A DNA stretch of 64,000 nt, from assembly GCA_947496355.1 (NCBI GenBank), contig CANMCO010000001.1, forward strand, positions 372,001 through 436,000. Reading direction: 5' to 3'. Shown here piece after piece: positions 53,120 through 62,739 of the stretch; position 1 is the stretch's first letter, and each line of letters opens with the position of its first letter. The notes beneath the pieces were generated by a model, which saw only the letters and a list, made by a program, of their open reading frames with translations, had not been told where the DNA came from and did not search any database. This DNA comes from an uncultured Aquimarina sp. (GTDB lineage: Bacteria > Bacteroidota > Bacteroidia > Flavobacteriales > Flavobacteriaceae). The position numbers and the translations under genes are program-made.

Positions 53120-55966
53120 ATGAAAACAAAAGTTCTATTTTTCTTATTTCTTACCTCATTAATTTATGCACAACAACCTGCTACTAATGCAGATCTAGTA
53201 CAAAAAGGAGTCGTACAAAAACAACAAATGGCGACATCGTCATTAGTGCAACATGTTCCTTTTAAAAATATAGGGCCTTCTGTAATGAGTGGTAGGGTTG
53301 TAGATGTGGATGTAAATCCTGAGAATACTACAGAGTTTTATGTGGGGTACGCTTCAGGAGGTTTATGGTATACATCAAATAATGGGACAACATTTGAACC
53401 TGTATTAGATACTGCAGAAACTATTAATGTTGGAGATATAGCTGTAGACTGGAAAAATAGAACAATTTGGGTGGGAACAGGTGAGAATAATTCTTCGAGA
53501 TCCTCTTATGCCGGTATTGGAATTCTAAAATCAACAGATAATGGAAAAAGTTGGAAAAATGTAGGATTACAAGACTCACATCATATAGGAAGAATTGTAA
53601 TTAACCCAAATAATCCAGATGAAGTTGTAGTTGGGGTTACCGGACATTTATACTCATCAAATGAAGAGCGAGGAATATATAAAACTACAGATGGAGGAAA
53701 TACCTGGAATAAAACCTTATTTGTGGCTAATCAAACCGGGATTATTGATTTGGCATATGCTCCGGGCAATTTTAATGTAATGTATGCTGCGGCATGGGAT
53801 AAGGATCGTAAGGCTTGGAATTTTAGAGGAAATGGTAAAGCGTCTGGTATTTATAAAAGTACCGATGCAGGAAATACATGGAATAAAATTTCTTTAGAAA
53901 AAAGCGGTTTCCCTACCGGAGAAGGAATTGGGCGAATAGGCCTAGCTGTTTTTGATGAAAACACACTTTATGCAGTGCATGACAATCAATTTAGAAGAGA
54001 CAAAAGCGATACCAAGAAGGAAAGTGATAAACTAACCAAAGAAGATTTTAAAACGATGTCTACAGACGATTTTTTAAAAATTGAAGATAAAAAATTGAAT
54101 GTATTCTTGAAGATGAGTGGCTTTCAGGAAAAATATAGAGCAGATAATGTAAAACAAATGGTGCGCAGTGGAGCTGTACAACCAGTAGATCTTGCAAAAT
54201 ATCTAGAAGATGCCAATTCTATGTTGTTTGATACACCTGTTATAGGGGCCGAAGTTTATAGAAGTGATGATGGAGGAAAATCCTGGTCAAAAACACATAC
54301 CGACTTCCTGGATGATATTTACTATAGTTACGGATACTATTTTGGACAAATACAAGTAAACCCCAAGAATAAAGATCATATTTATATTAGTGGTGTCCCT
54401 ATTTTAAAATCAAAAGACGGAGGAAAGACATTTGTAAGTATTAATGGAAGAAATGTACATGCAGATCATCATTCATTATGGATTAACCCAAATAACCCTA
54501 AACATCTCATAAATGGTAATGATGGAGGAGTAAACATCTCTTACGATGATGGAGAAAGTTGGATAAAAGCAAATCAACCTAACGTAGGACAGTTTTATGC
54601 AATTAATGTAGACAATGAGAAACCTTATAACGTATATGGGGGACTACAGGATAATGGAGTTTGGGTAGGTGCAAATAATAGTAAAGAGGATGTTTCTTGG
54701 CATCAAAGTGGGCACTATCCATGGGAAAGTATAATGGGTGGAGACGGGATGCAAGTGCAAATCGATAATAGAAACAGCAACATTGTTTACACGGGATTCC
54801 AATTCGGAAATTATTTTAGACTTAATCGAACAAAAAACAAGCGAACTTACATTCAGCCCAAACACAAATTAGGTGAATCTCCATACAGATTCAATTGGCA
54901 AACACCAATTTTACTTTCTCCACACAATCAGGACATCCTTTATCTTGGAGGAAACAAGTTAATGCGTTCTATGAATCAGGGTGATGATTGGACTGCAATT
55001 TCTGATGATTTAACTGCCGGAGGTAAGAAAGGAAATGTTGCATATGGTACCTTAACTACCATTTCAGAATCACCCTTTCAGTTTGGATTAATATATACAG
55101 GTAGTGATGATGGATTGGTTTATATGACCAAAAATGCTGGAGACAGTTGGAATAAAATTTCAGACACTTTGCCAAAGGATTTATGGGTTTCAAGAGTTAT
55201 CGCATCTAAGCATAAAAAAGAAAGAGTATATGTTACGCTTAATGGTTATCGTTGGGACGATTTTAAACCCTATGTATATGTAAGTGAAAACCATGGGCAA
55301 ACTTGGAAAAATATTGGAAACAGTTTACCAACATCTTCAGTAAACGTAATCAAAGAAGATCCCAAAAATGAAAAAATTCTTTATTTAGGCACTGATAATG
55401 GAGGTTATGTGTCTTTGGATCAGGGAGAAACATGGCAAGCATTTTCTAAAGGACTGCCTAATGTTGCCGTTCATGATATTGTGATACAACCTGTAGCAAA
55501 TGACTTATTGCTAGGAACCCACGGTAGGAGTATATACAAAACTAATGTAGAAGTTTTACAATCATTAAATGAAGAAATACAAAAAAAGCAGTTACATGTT
55601 TTTGAAATTAATGAAATAAAATGGTCAGACCGTTGGGGTGTTTCCTGGAGCAAATGGTTTACTCCAGACGGACCATCATCGATGATTAAATTCTATACTA
55701 CAGATTCTGGAGAGTTTTCTGTTAGCATTACTACAGAGCAAGGAAAAGTGCTCCAAGAATTTTCTGTTAAGGCAGATAAGGGACTTAATTATGCGGCATA
55801 TGATCTTACTATTACCGAAAAAGGAAAGAATGTTTTAGAAAAAGAATTTCCGGATGAGGAAGTATCCAAAAGAAAAAACGGTAAATATTACATTCCGGTA
55901 GGAAAGTATTATGCGCAAATTTCTAATAAGAGGATTAATGAAAAGATCTCTTTTGAGGTAAAATAA
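53120..55966 (+). CDS. Large BNR/Asp-box repeat (sialidase/VPS10-like propeller) secreted protein
   Basis: A 948-residue secreted protein; signal peptide ending IYAQ. It contains at least ten Asp-box motifs, S/T-x-D-x-G-x-T/S-W or close variants (STDNGKSWKN, TTDGGNTWNK, SDDGGKSWSK, SYDDGESWIK, SLDQGETWQA), spread over two propeller-like blocks, with an insert of ~80 residues at about 300-380 that is Lys/Asp-rich. Members are often annotated as glycosyl hydrolases or sortilin-like propellers. A short beta domain follows at the C-terminus, with no T9SS sorting sequence. Enzyme activity is not shown by motifs. A terminator follows directly. Confidence 0.82.
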   Translation: MKTKVLFFLFLTSLIYAQQPATNADLVQKGVVQKQQMATSSLVQHVPFKNIGPSVMSGRVVDVDVNPENTTEFYVGYASGGLWYTSNNGTTFEPVLDTAETINVGDIAVDWKNRTIWVGTGENNSSRSSYAGIGILKSTDNGKSWKNVGLQDSHHIGRIVINPNNPDEVVVGVTGHLYSSNEERGIYKTTDGGNTWNKTLFVANQTGIIDLAYAPGNFNVMYAAAWDKDRKAWNFRGNGKASGIYKSTDAGNTWNKISLEKSGFPTGEGIGRIGLAVFDENTLYAVHDNQFRRDKSDTKKESDKLTKEDFKTMSTDDFLKIEDKKLNVFLKMSGFQEKYRADNVKQMVRSGAVQPVDLAKYLEDANSMLFDTPVIGAEVYRSDDGGKSWSKTHTDFLDDIYYSYGYYFGQIQVNPKNKDHIYISGVPILKSKDGGKTFVSINGRNVHADHHSLWINPNNPKHLINGNDGGVNISYDDGESWIKANQPNVGQFYAINVDNEKPYNVYGGLQDNGVWVGANNSKEDVSWHQSGHYPWESIMGGDGMQVQIDNRNSNIVYTGFQFGNYFRLNRTKNKRTYIQPKHKLGESPYRFNWQTPILLSPHNQDILYLGGNKLMRSMNQGDDWTAISDDLTAGGKKGNVAYGTLTTISESPFQFGLIYTGSDDGLVYMTKNAGDSWNKISDTLPKDLWVSRVIASKHKKERVYVTLNGYRWDDFKPYVYVSENHGQTWKNIGNSLPTSSVNVIKEDPKNEKILYLGTDNGGYVSLDQGETWQAFSKGLPNVAVHDIVIQPVANDLLLGTHGRSIYKTNVEVLQSLNEEIQKKQLHVFEINEIKWSDRWGVSWSKWFTPDGPSSMIKFYTTDSGEFSVSITTEQGKVLQEFSVKADKGLNYAAYDLTITEKGKNVLEKEFPDEEVSKRKNGKYYIPVGKYYAQISNKRINEKISFEVK

Positions 55967-55998
55967 GTAAGATACATACAATTTAAAAAAAGATAATT

Positions 55999-56041
55999 GA
56001 GTCCCAGTTTTTTGAAAATCAAAAAACTGGGACTCTTTTTA
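55999..56041 (+). terminator. Intrinsic terminator after the BNR protein
   Basis: A perfect 17-bp stem (55999-56015 with 56019-56035) with loop aaa, followed by tttttt. It is one of the strongest in the window. Confidence 0.92.
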
Positions 56042-56214
56042 TTCTGGACCCAATTATGTTTGTTACCGTTAATCCAAAGTTGTTAAATCAATTTTTTTTA
56101 AATATGTCTTTACTCTTTAAGGGAGTATCCAGCAACAAATTATCGCTTTTAAAGATTATACAGCTATCATAGCATTATTGATATCTCAGCGTAAGTTTTT
56201 GTATTTAATTTTTT

Positions 56215-56267
56215 AGTAGTGAACAATGTAGTTTACGGGGGCTATGTTGTTTCACTACTTTTTTTAT
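56215..56267 (+). terminator. Terminator-like hairpin without a coding gene upstream
   Basis: A stem of 12 pairs with one bulge (agtagtgaacaa with ttgtttcactact) is followed by a run of T at 56259-56267. It could end an untranslated transcript starting near the TATGTTTG box at 56055. Confidence 0.55.
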
Positions 56268-56412
56268 TTCGGTTTGTATTTAGCAATTTCTGTCAGAAAA
56301 CAAACCAAAAATGTAATACATAGGTTGTTTGAGCATTTAAACCATTTTACACTAATTCGTTACATTAATTCACTATTCTAAACTATTTTTATGGTTTCCC
56401 ATAAGTTATATA

Positions 56413-59400
56413 ATGCCTTACAAACTCAACATACACATGTTTCTATGGTTTCTTTTTTTTATGTGTTTTTCTATAGATGCACAACAAGAAAAAGAAGAAT
56501 TTGATATTACATCTGCAAGAGAAATGGGCATTCCGCCTATAGAACATTATAGTTTAAATAAGGATTTTGATCTGTACAGTTCAACTGAAATATTGCAACA
56601 CCCTAATGGGTTAATTTATGTTTCATGTAAACAGGGGTTATTAGAGTTTGATGGTTCTCGATGGGAATTAGTATTCAAAAAAGATAAAATATATAAATTT
56701 TCAATCTCAGAGAAAGGTTATATCTATATAATGACACCCAAAGATTTTGGAGTTTTGAAAAGAGATTCAAAAGGAGAGTATTATTTTACATCTTTTTTGC
56801 CGTATTTGAATTTGGATTCGAAAAGTTTTGGATCCCTTAGGTCCTGTATTGCAATAAAGCATAATGCTTATTTCATTTATTCTGATTTTATTTTTGAATG
56901 GAATCATGAAAACAGCAAGCATATTTTGGTTCATAAACCACCAAATTCCTTTTCAAGTGGTTTTGAAGTTAATCAGGAAATATATGTGCATGATGCTTCT
57001 TCCAAAATTTACCTATTTGAGAAAGGGAAATATACCTTTTTAGAAGGAACCGAAGCAATACCAAAAAAAACCTCTGTATCGGGTACTGAAATTAATAATA
57101 AATTAATTTTCGCTACAAGCACTGGGGGGGGTTATAGATACAATAATAATTCAGTTGAGTATATTTTTCAGCTTGATGATGAGGTTAAATTCACTCCTAA
57201 TTCTTTTTTGTCAATCGATGCCAATCGCCTTGTGGTTGGAACAAAAAACAAAGGAATACTTTTATATAGTAATTCAGGAGAATTGCTTTCGGCATTTAAT
57301 GAGTCTTCTGATTTTATAACCGATAGGATATACAATCTGTATTTGGATAAGGATAAAAATTTATGGGTTTCACATGATAAAGGAGTCAGTAAAATAGAAT
57401 TTTCTTCTCCTTTTTCCTTTTATAGCAACAAAAGATTTACTGATGACATTTTGGGTAGCATCGAGCACCAGCAAAAGCTCTATTATTCTACAAGGAGTGA
57501 AGTGTATGAACTAAATACTGAAAAAAAAGACATACTAGAAAGCAAGCAAATAAATAGAATCTTTAAAGACACGGATCTTGTTGATGTTGAATCGTATAAT
57601 GATCTCTTATTGTTTACATCATCAAAAGGATTATATGCATATAAAAATCAAAAAAAGTATAAGATAACAGATTCTCAATGTTATTTTGTTTTAGCCTCCA
57701 AGGTATACAAAGGACTGATATACGTTTCTGGAGAAAAAGGGATTTTTGTATATAGAGATTTAGGAGATACTGTCCCTTTAAGAGATCGGTTTAAAAAGGT
57801 TAGAGAGATTGAATTTATTAAGCCTCAGCTTCAGAGTACTATTAGCTTTTTTCTTGAAAACAAAAATGGAGATTTGATTGTTAACCTCAATTTTAAAGAT
57901 ATTCTTAGAATAGAATCTTCATCTTCTTTAGAGTATAGACAGGAAGTAGTAGATGTGCCAACAAAAAACACATCTCATATTAACACAATTCACTTATTAA
58001 ATGAAGAAGTAGTTATAATGGTAGAAGGGGTTGCCTATAAATTTGATACTATAACTGGAGAATTTAAAAAGCATAGTATAAATAAGTACATAAAAAAACT
58101 AGATTTTCAACCACTTATAATATATCAAAAGGATCAGACTTCTAACATTATTTTTAGTACTGGAGCCCAGGGAAAAACAGTAATTGCTAGTTTGACCGAA
58201 GATGGAGATTTCATATTGAAAAAAGGGATTTTTGATAGATACCCAAAGCATAAAACCTGGAGTATTTTTGAAGATTCTAGAAACATGCTTTGGTTAATGG
58301 GTACAGGAGGCTTAGTACGATTTGATTCAAGATTATATAAAACCCCTCAACCAGTCCCTAAAGTTTTAATAAGAAATCTATCTACTTTGAATGATTCAAT
58401 AGTTTTTAAAGACACTATTTCAAATACTAAAAATTACATCAAATTCTCATATAAAAATAATTCAATAAAGTTAAAATATGCGTTTCCAGAATACACACAT
58501 ACAGAGAGTAATCGTTTCAAATATATTTTAGAAGGGTTTAACGATACTTGGTCTGATTGGAGTTCTACATCCGAAAAAGAATTTAATAACTTATCAGAAG
58601 GCACATATACGTTTATCGTTAAGGCCAAAAATGTGTATGATCAGGAGAGTGATTTATCTTCATTTACTTTTGTTGTATTACCGCCTTGGTATAGGACTTG
58701 GTGGGCTTATCTGTTATACATATTAGGAGCCATTGTTTTTGTTGTGATAGTTGTAAAATGGCGCTCATCCAAATTAGAAAAGGAAAAAGAAATTCTGGAG
58801 AAAACAGTTAAAGAGCGAACATTAGAAATTATAAATAAGAATGAACAATTAGAAAAACAAGCTGCAAAACTTAAAGAGATGGATAAAGTCAAATCTCGAT
58901 TTTTTGCCAATATTTCTCATGAGTTTAGAACGCCGATTACTTTGATAAAAGGACCTATCCGGGAATTTATGGATAATCATGAAACAGAATTTGGGTTGGA
59001 TAAGGCTGAAATGGTAGGGCGCAATGCTGATCGACTATTGCAGTTGGTAAATCAACTACTGGATCTTTCTAAATTGGATGCAGGTAGTTTGGAGCTAGAA
59101 CCTGTTGAGGCAGATATTAATCAATTTTTAAGATCTCTGTGCTCTGCCTTTGATTCCCATGCAGAACAACGAAATATTACCTACGAAATATCCATTGGCC
59201 CAGAAAAACTTATAACTAGCTTTGACAAGGATAAGCTAGATAAAATTGTGAGTAATCTTCTATCTAATGCATTCAAATATTCTTTTGATAATGGAAGAGT
59301 TAGATTTTCCAGTAGCATTCAGGAAAATCAAATTATAATAGTAGTATCTGATAGAGGAATAGGAATTTCAGAAGAAAAACAACCCTATATTTTAGATCGT

Positions 59401-60429
59401 TTCTATCAAATCGATTCATCTAGTACAAGAAATCAAGAAGGAACAGGTATTGGATTATCACTGGTAAAGGAACTGGTAGAGCTTCATAAAGGAAGTATAA
59501 GTGTAGAAAGCAGCCTCCAAAAAGGAACAACCTTTCTTATAACCCTACCGTTACCTTATATAAAAGAAGGAGATTTTATTTCTAAAAATGAGCATAAGAA
59601 AACCAGCTTTAAAAGTAACAGTAATGTTAAAAATAAAAAGAGTCTTCAACATTTTAACAAGGACTCTTCTATCATTCTAGTCGTAGAAGATAATGATGAT
59701 ATGAGAAAGTATATTGTTGATTGTCTAAAAGATCAATTTCAGTTCATAGAAGGTATAGATGGTCTTATGGGATTAAAAAAAGCTAAAAAATATATCCCAG
59801 ATTTAATCATTACTGATGTTATGATGCCTCAAATGGATGGAATTTCTATGTGTAAAAAACTGAAAGAGGATCAGAAAACCAGCCATATTCCTATTGTAAT
59901 GCTCACTGCAAAAGTAGAACAAGAGGATAAACTATTAGGTTTGAATATTGGAGTTGATGATTATCTGGTAAAACCTTTTGATAGTAAAGAGTTAAAGTTA
60001 CGAGTGCATAATCTTATCCAACAACGCAATCTTTTAAGAGCAAGATATAGCCAAAAGTTCACATTAGAACCAAAGCAGGTAATTATTACCTCAAATGAAG
60101 AGGTTTTTTTAGAAAAAGTAATAGAAAGCATAGAGCAAAATTTATCGGATGCTGAGTTTGGAGTACCACAGATGCAAACAATCCTAATGATGAGTAAAAC
60201 GCAATTATATAGAAAAATGAAGGCGCTTACGGATCAGGCTCCTGGTGAATTTTTACGTAATTATCGTTTAAAAAGAAGCACACAGTTTTTCTTACAAGAA
60301 GGAGACAACGTGAGTGAAGTAGCTTACTCTGTGGGATTTAATAGTGTGTCATATTTTACTAAATGCTTTAAGTCTTTATTTGGTATGCCTCCAACCGAAT
60401 TCATGAAAAAACAAAACAATAAAGAATAG
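56413..60429 (+). CDS. Hybrid two-component system (HTCS) regulator: propeller, kinase, receiver and AraC domains
   Basis: A 1338-residue one-protein signalling system. It has a signal peptide ending IDAQ, a periplasmic beta-propeller sensor (about 30-650), a Y_Y_Y domain (about 680-750, ending near YTFIVKAKNVYD), a transmembrane helix (about 763-783), then a HisKA domain with the phospho-acceptor His836 in NISHEFRTP, and a HATPase with NLLSNAFKYS and GTGIGLSLVKEL. Next is a receiver with Asp1135 in IITDVMMPQMDG and a C-terminal AraC HTH (about 1230-1335) with VAYSVGFNSVSYFTKCF. HTCS proteins commonly sense polysaccharide products, but no SusC/SusD pair is in this window. A regulon including the BNR protein is a guess. 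Confidence 0.93.
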   Translation: MPYKLNIHMFLWFLFFMCFSIDAQQEKEEFDITSAREMGIPPIEHYSLNKDFDLYSSTEILQHPNGLIYVSCKQGLLEFDGSRWELVFKKDKIYKFSISEKGYIYIMTPKDFGVLKRDSKGEYYFTSFLPYLNLDSKSFGSLRSCIAIKHNAYFIYSDFIFEWNHENSKHILVHKPPNSFSSGFEVNQEIYVHDASSKIYLFEKGKYTFLEGTEAIPKKTSVSGTEINNKLIFATSTGGGYRYNNNSVEYIFQLDDEVKFTPNSFLSIDANRLVVGTKNKGILLYSNSGELLSAFNESSDFITDRIYNLYLDKDKNLWVSHDKGVSKIEFSSPFSFYSNKRFTDDILGSIEHQQKLYYSTRSEVYELNTEKKDILESKQINRIFKDTDLVDVESYNDLLLFTSSKGLYAYKNQKKYKITDSQCYFVLASKVYKGLIYVSGEKGIFVYRDLGDTVPLRDRFKKVREIEFIKPQLQSTISFFLENKNGDLIVNLNFKDILRIESSSSLEYRQEVVDVPTKNTSHINTIHLLNEEVVIMVEGVAYKFDTITGEFKKHSINKYIKKLDFQPLIIYQKDQTSNIIFSTGAQGKTVIASLTEDGDFILKKGIFDRYPKHKTWSIFEDSRNMLWLMGTGGLVRFDSRLYKTPQPVPKVLIRNLSTLNDSIVFKDTISNTKNYIKFSYKNNSIKLKYAFPEYTHTESNRFKYILEGFNDTWSDWSSTSEKEFNNLSEGTYTFIVKAKNVYDQESDLSSFTFVVLPPWYRTWWAYLLYILGAIVFVVIVVKWRSSKLEKEKEILEKTVKERTLEIINKNEQLEKQAAKLKEMDKVKSRFFANISHEFRTPITLIKGPIREFMDNHETEFGLDKAEMVGRNADRLLQLVNQLLDLSKLDAGSLELEPVEADINQFLRSLCSAFDSHAEQRNITYEISIGPEKLITSFDKDKLDKIVSNLLSNAFKYSFDNGRVRFSSSIQENQIIIVVSDRGIGISEEKQPYILDRFYQIDSSSTRNQEGTGIGLSLVKELVELHKGSISVESSLQKGTTFLITLPLPYIKEGDFISKNEHKKTSFKSNSNVKNKKSLQHFNKDSSIILVVEDNDDMRKYIVDCLKDQFQFIEGIDGLMGLKKAKKYIPDLIITDVMMPQMDGISMCKKLKEDQKTSHIPIVMLTAKVEQEDKLLGLNIGVDDYLVKPFDSKELKLRVHNLIQQRNLLRARYSQKFTLEPKQVIITSNEEVFLEKVIESIEQNLSDAEFGVPQMQTILMMSKTQLYRKMKALTDQAPGEFLRNYRLKRSTQFFLQEGDNVSEVAYSVGFNSVSYFTKCFKSLFGMPPTEFMKKQNNKE

Positions 60430-60593
60430 AAACTACTGTATTGTTTGCACCAAATCTTCTTATCTACGGTTTTTTGAAACTTTTGTTATGGCATTTGGAA
60501 CTATGCTGATAGTTTCACAAGCTAGACCAAAGTACTTTTATACTAATATGATTTTTCTACGATAGAAGTTTAGTGTAAAAGACTCTGAAATCC

Positions 60594-61784
60594 ATGAATA
60601 TTAATGTTTTTAATATCATAATCCTCGTGGGAATTATACAAGGAATAATATTTTCCTTGATTTTGCTTGTTTCCAAAAAATTTAATCATACCGTTGCAAA
60701 CAGGTATATGGCAATTGTAGTTTTGTGTTTTTCTTTAACCAACTTACAATCCTGGTTTATTGATTCGCAAATTATAAAGGAAGTGCCAGAGATAATTCTA
60801 TATTATCTTCCCTGGGAAATGTTATGCCCTCCAGCATTTTACATGTTTACGGTACGATATCTTGATTATAAAGAAAAAAACAAATTCTCTAGATTATTGT
60901 ATGTACCGTTTGCTGTTTATTTGGTGATATACATATATTTTAAGATTGACTTCATTTTTCTTGATCAGACCAGGGATATTATTGCATTAGGCAAAAAACC
61001 TATTTTCTATATAGAACAACTCCTAATCGTTCCGTTTACTCTTTTAAATGGATATTTTGTATATCGGATATTAAAAAAATGTAAGAGAAATATATCCAGT
61101 ATCTCGGACGTACAAGGCATAGATTTTGCTTGGTACACGACAGTTTTTAGGACACTAATTTTACTTTGTGTCTTCTTGGCGATAACAGTAGTGTTTCAAA
61201 TTCTTGCCAAAAGCCCATTTGGGCTGTATGCTTATTACCCCACCTGGATTGGGTTTACATGTTTTACATATTGGATTGGTTATTCAGGAATTTTTAAACT
61301 GAAAACAAGAAAAAGACATGTAAAACCCATTGATACAAAAACTACAAATCAGATAAAAAGATTGTTAAATAAAGAAAACCTCACACACGATTTTAAACTT
61401 CAAAAAAATGATGTCATGTATACAGAAAATGCTCATTTCGAAAAATTCGTTAAATTACTTAGAACAGAAAAAATTCACTTAAATCCTTCATTAAATTTAG
61501 AGGTTGTTGCCGAAAAACTTAATATAAGTGCAAATTATTTGTCCCAAATCATTAATAAAAACTCGGGGGCAACTTTTTGTGAAATAATAGGTAAACTGCG
61601 AGTAGAAGAAATAAAAGAGATGCTTAATAGTTCACAATATGAGAAGTATACACTGCTTTCTATTGGCCTTGAGGCAGGATTTAATTCTAAATCAGTATTC
61701 TACAGAACATTTAAAAAATTTACCAGTATGACCCCATCAGAATATAAAGATAAGCTAGTATATAACATTTACGCTAGTGAATAA
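60594..61784 (+). CDS. Membrane AraC-family regulator with an N-terminal multi-pass domain
   Basis: A 396-residue regulator with about seven transmembrane segments in the first ~235 residues and an AraC/XylS HTH domain at the C-terminus (about 300-392), with VAEKLNISANYLSQIINKNSG as the first helix pair and LLSIGLEAGFNSKSVFYRTFKKF as the second. This is a known Bacteroidota layout: a membrane sensor joined to a DNA-binding domain. The ligand is unknown. A hairpin follows the stop. Confidence 0.85.
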   Translation: MNINVFNIIILVGIIQGIIFSLILLVSKKFNHTVANRYMAIVVLCFSLTNLQSWFIDSQIIKEVPEIILYYLPWEMLCPPAFYMFTVRYLDYKEKNKFSRLLYVPFAVYLVIYIYFKIDFIFLDQTRDIIALGKKPIFYIEQLLIVPFTLLNGYFVYRILKKCKRNISSISDVQGIDFAWYTTVFRTLILLCVFLAITVVFQILAKSPFGLYAYYPTWIGFTCFTYWIGYSGIFKLKTRKRHVKPIDTKTTNQIKRLLNKENLTHDFKLQKNDVMYTENAHFEKFVKLLRTEKIHLNPSLNLEVVAEKLNISANYLSQIINKNSGATFCEIIGKLRVEEIKEMLNSSQYEKYTLLSIGLEAGFNSKSVFYRTFKKFTSMTPSEYKDKLVYNIYASE

Positions 61785-61787
61785 TAA

Positions 61788-61826
61788 TTTAAACCCTGGG
61801 ATTTGATATTTATCCCAGGGTTTAAA
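61788..61826 (+). terminator. Terminator hairpin after the AraC regulator
   Basis: A perfect 15-bp stem (61788-61802 with 61812-61826) and 9-base loop, 3 bases after the stop codon. The T-tract after the stem is weak, so termination strength is uncertain. Confidence 0.65.
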
Positions 61827-61918
61827 GTAATTAAAAATATAGGGCAATAAAGGGGGTAATCAATATTCCAATCAAAACCACCTTACTTATTCTTCCTATA
61901 CTTTCTAATTTGTCAAAA

Positions 61919-62104
61919 TCATGGAGAGGTTTGTGTATTATCCAAAATTCTAATAAAAGACTTTGGCTTTAGAATAGAGGCTGCATTTCCTGTTTCGGCG
62001 CCAAAAAGGTCCATTAAATTAATAGTATCGGGAGATGTTATTACTCCTCCTCCTATAATTTGTTTCAATTTCTTTTTTTCGATTGTTTTAAAAGTTGATT
62101 TCAT
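61919..62104 (-). CDS. Small peptide with a double-glycine leader-like N-terminus
   Basis: A 61-residue peptide that starts MKSTFKTIEKKKLKQIIGGG. The KKKLKQIIGG region resembles the double-glycine leaders of class II bacteriocin and related exported peptides, cleaved after GG by peptidase-containing ABC transporters. The rest (VITSPDTINLMDLFGAETG and on) has no Cys and is Ser/Thr/Asn-rich. No transporter, modification enzyme or immunity gene is next to it. It could be a signal peptide-like small secreted peptide; the function is unknown. The gene stands alone between two regulators and a DUF2721 gene. Confidence 0.6.
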   Translation of the reverse strand: MKSTFKTIEKKKLKQIIGGGVITSPDTINLMDLFGAETGNAASILKPKSFIRILDNTQTSP

Positions 62105-62298
62105 AAAAAAGTATTTTTAGTATTTGTTATATATCTTGAAAGTATAAAAAACGTGGAAGTTGAAAAAATTATACATGTCCCATTTTTTTGAATTAAACAT
62201 TTGGTAACAAGTTATTTATAGCTAAGAAAAATGAAGGAACAAGTTTACTCTATTATAAGATCTTTTATTCTAACTTAGAGACATAAAAAAGATTTGTT

Positions 62299-62694
62299 AT
62301 GACACTTACTATGAGTATCCCTGCATTGTTGTTTCCTGCAATATCATTGACCATGTTGGCATATAATGCGAGGTACTTGGCCATTGCTGCTTTGATAAGA
62401 CAATTGCATAGTGAATATTTATCGTCGAGGTCTAAAAACACAGTGTTGCAGATCAAGAACTTAAGAAAACGGTTATGGTTAATCCAAAACATGCAAGCAA
62501 TTGCGATTATGAGTTTTCTTACCAGTGTCATTACTATGTTTTTACTGTATGTGGAGCAGATGGATTGGGCAAATGTTGTCTTTGGAATTAGTTTGTTTTG
62601 CCTAATGATTTCGTTGTTTTTGTCGTTTATTGAGGTTCAGATTTCAACCAAAGCATTGGCCATTAGGCTCGATAGAATCGAAGAAAATAGTTGA
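62299..62694 (+). CDS. DUF2721 membrane protein
   Basis: A 131-residue inner membrane protein with three hydrophobic segments (about residues 3-22, 62-85 and 91-113). The sequence LTMLAYNARYLAIAALIRQL and LSFIEVQISTKALAIRLDRIE match the DUF2721 pattern. Function unknown. It lies 45 bases before the histidine kinase on the same strand and may be cotranscribed with it. Confidence 0.82.
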   Translation: MTLTMSIPALLFPAISLTMLAYNARYLAIAALIRQLHSEYLSSRSKNTVLQIKNLRKRLWLIQNMQAIAIMSFLTSVITMFLLYVEQMDWANVVFGISLFCLMISLFLSFIEVQISTKALAIRLDRIEENS

Positions 62695-62739
62695 GAAATT
62701 GCTATCTTGTTAGTTTAAACAGTATCAAATTATTCTTTA

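Larger units (their letters stand above)
55967..56412. other. Intergenic region before the hybrid sensor, with two hairpins
   Basis: About 445 bases. It holds the strong terminator at 55999-56041 and a second terminator-like hairpin at 56215-56267 with no coding gene in front of it. A TATGTTTG box at 56055-56062 lies between them. See the finding on a possible small RNA. Confidence 0.6.
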
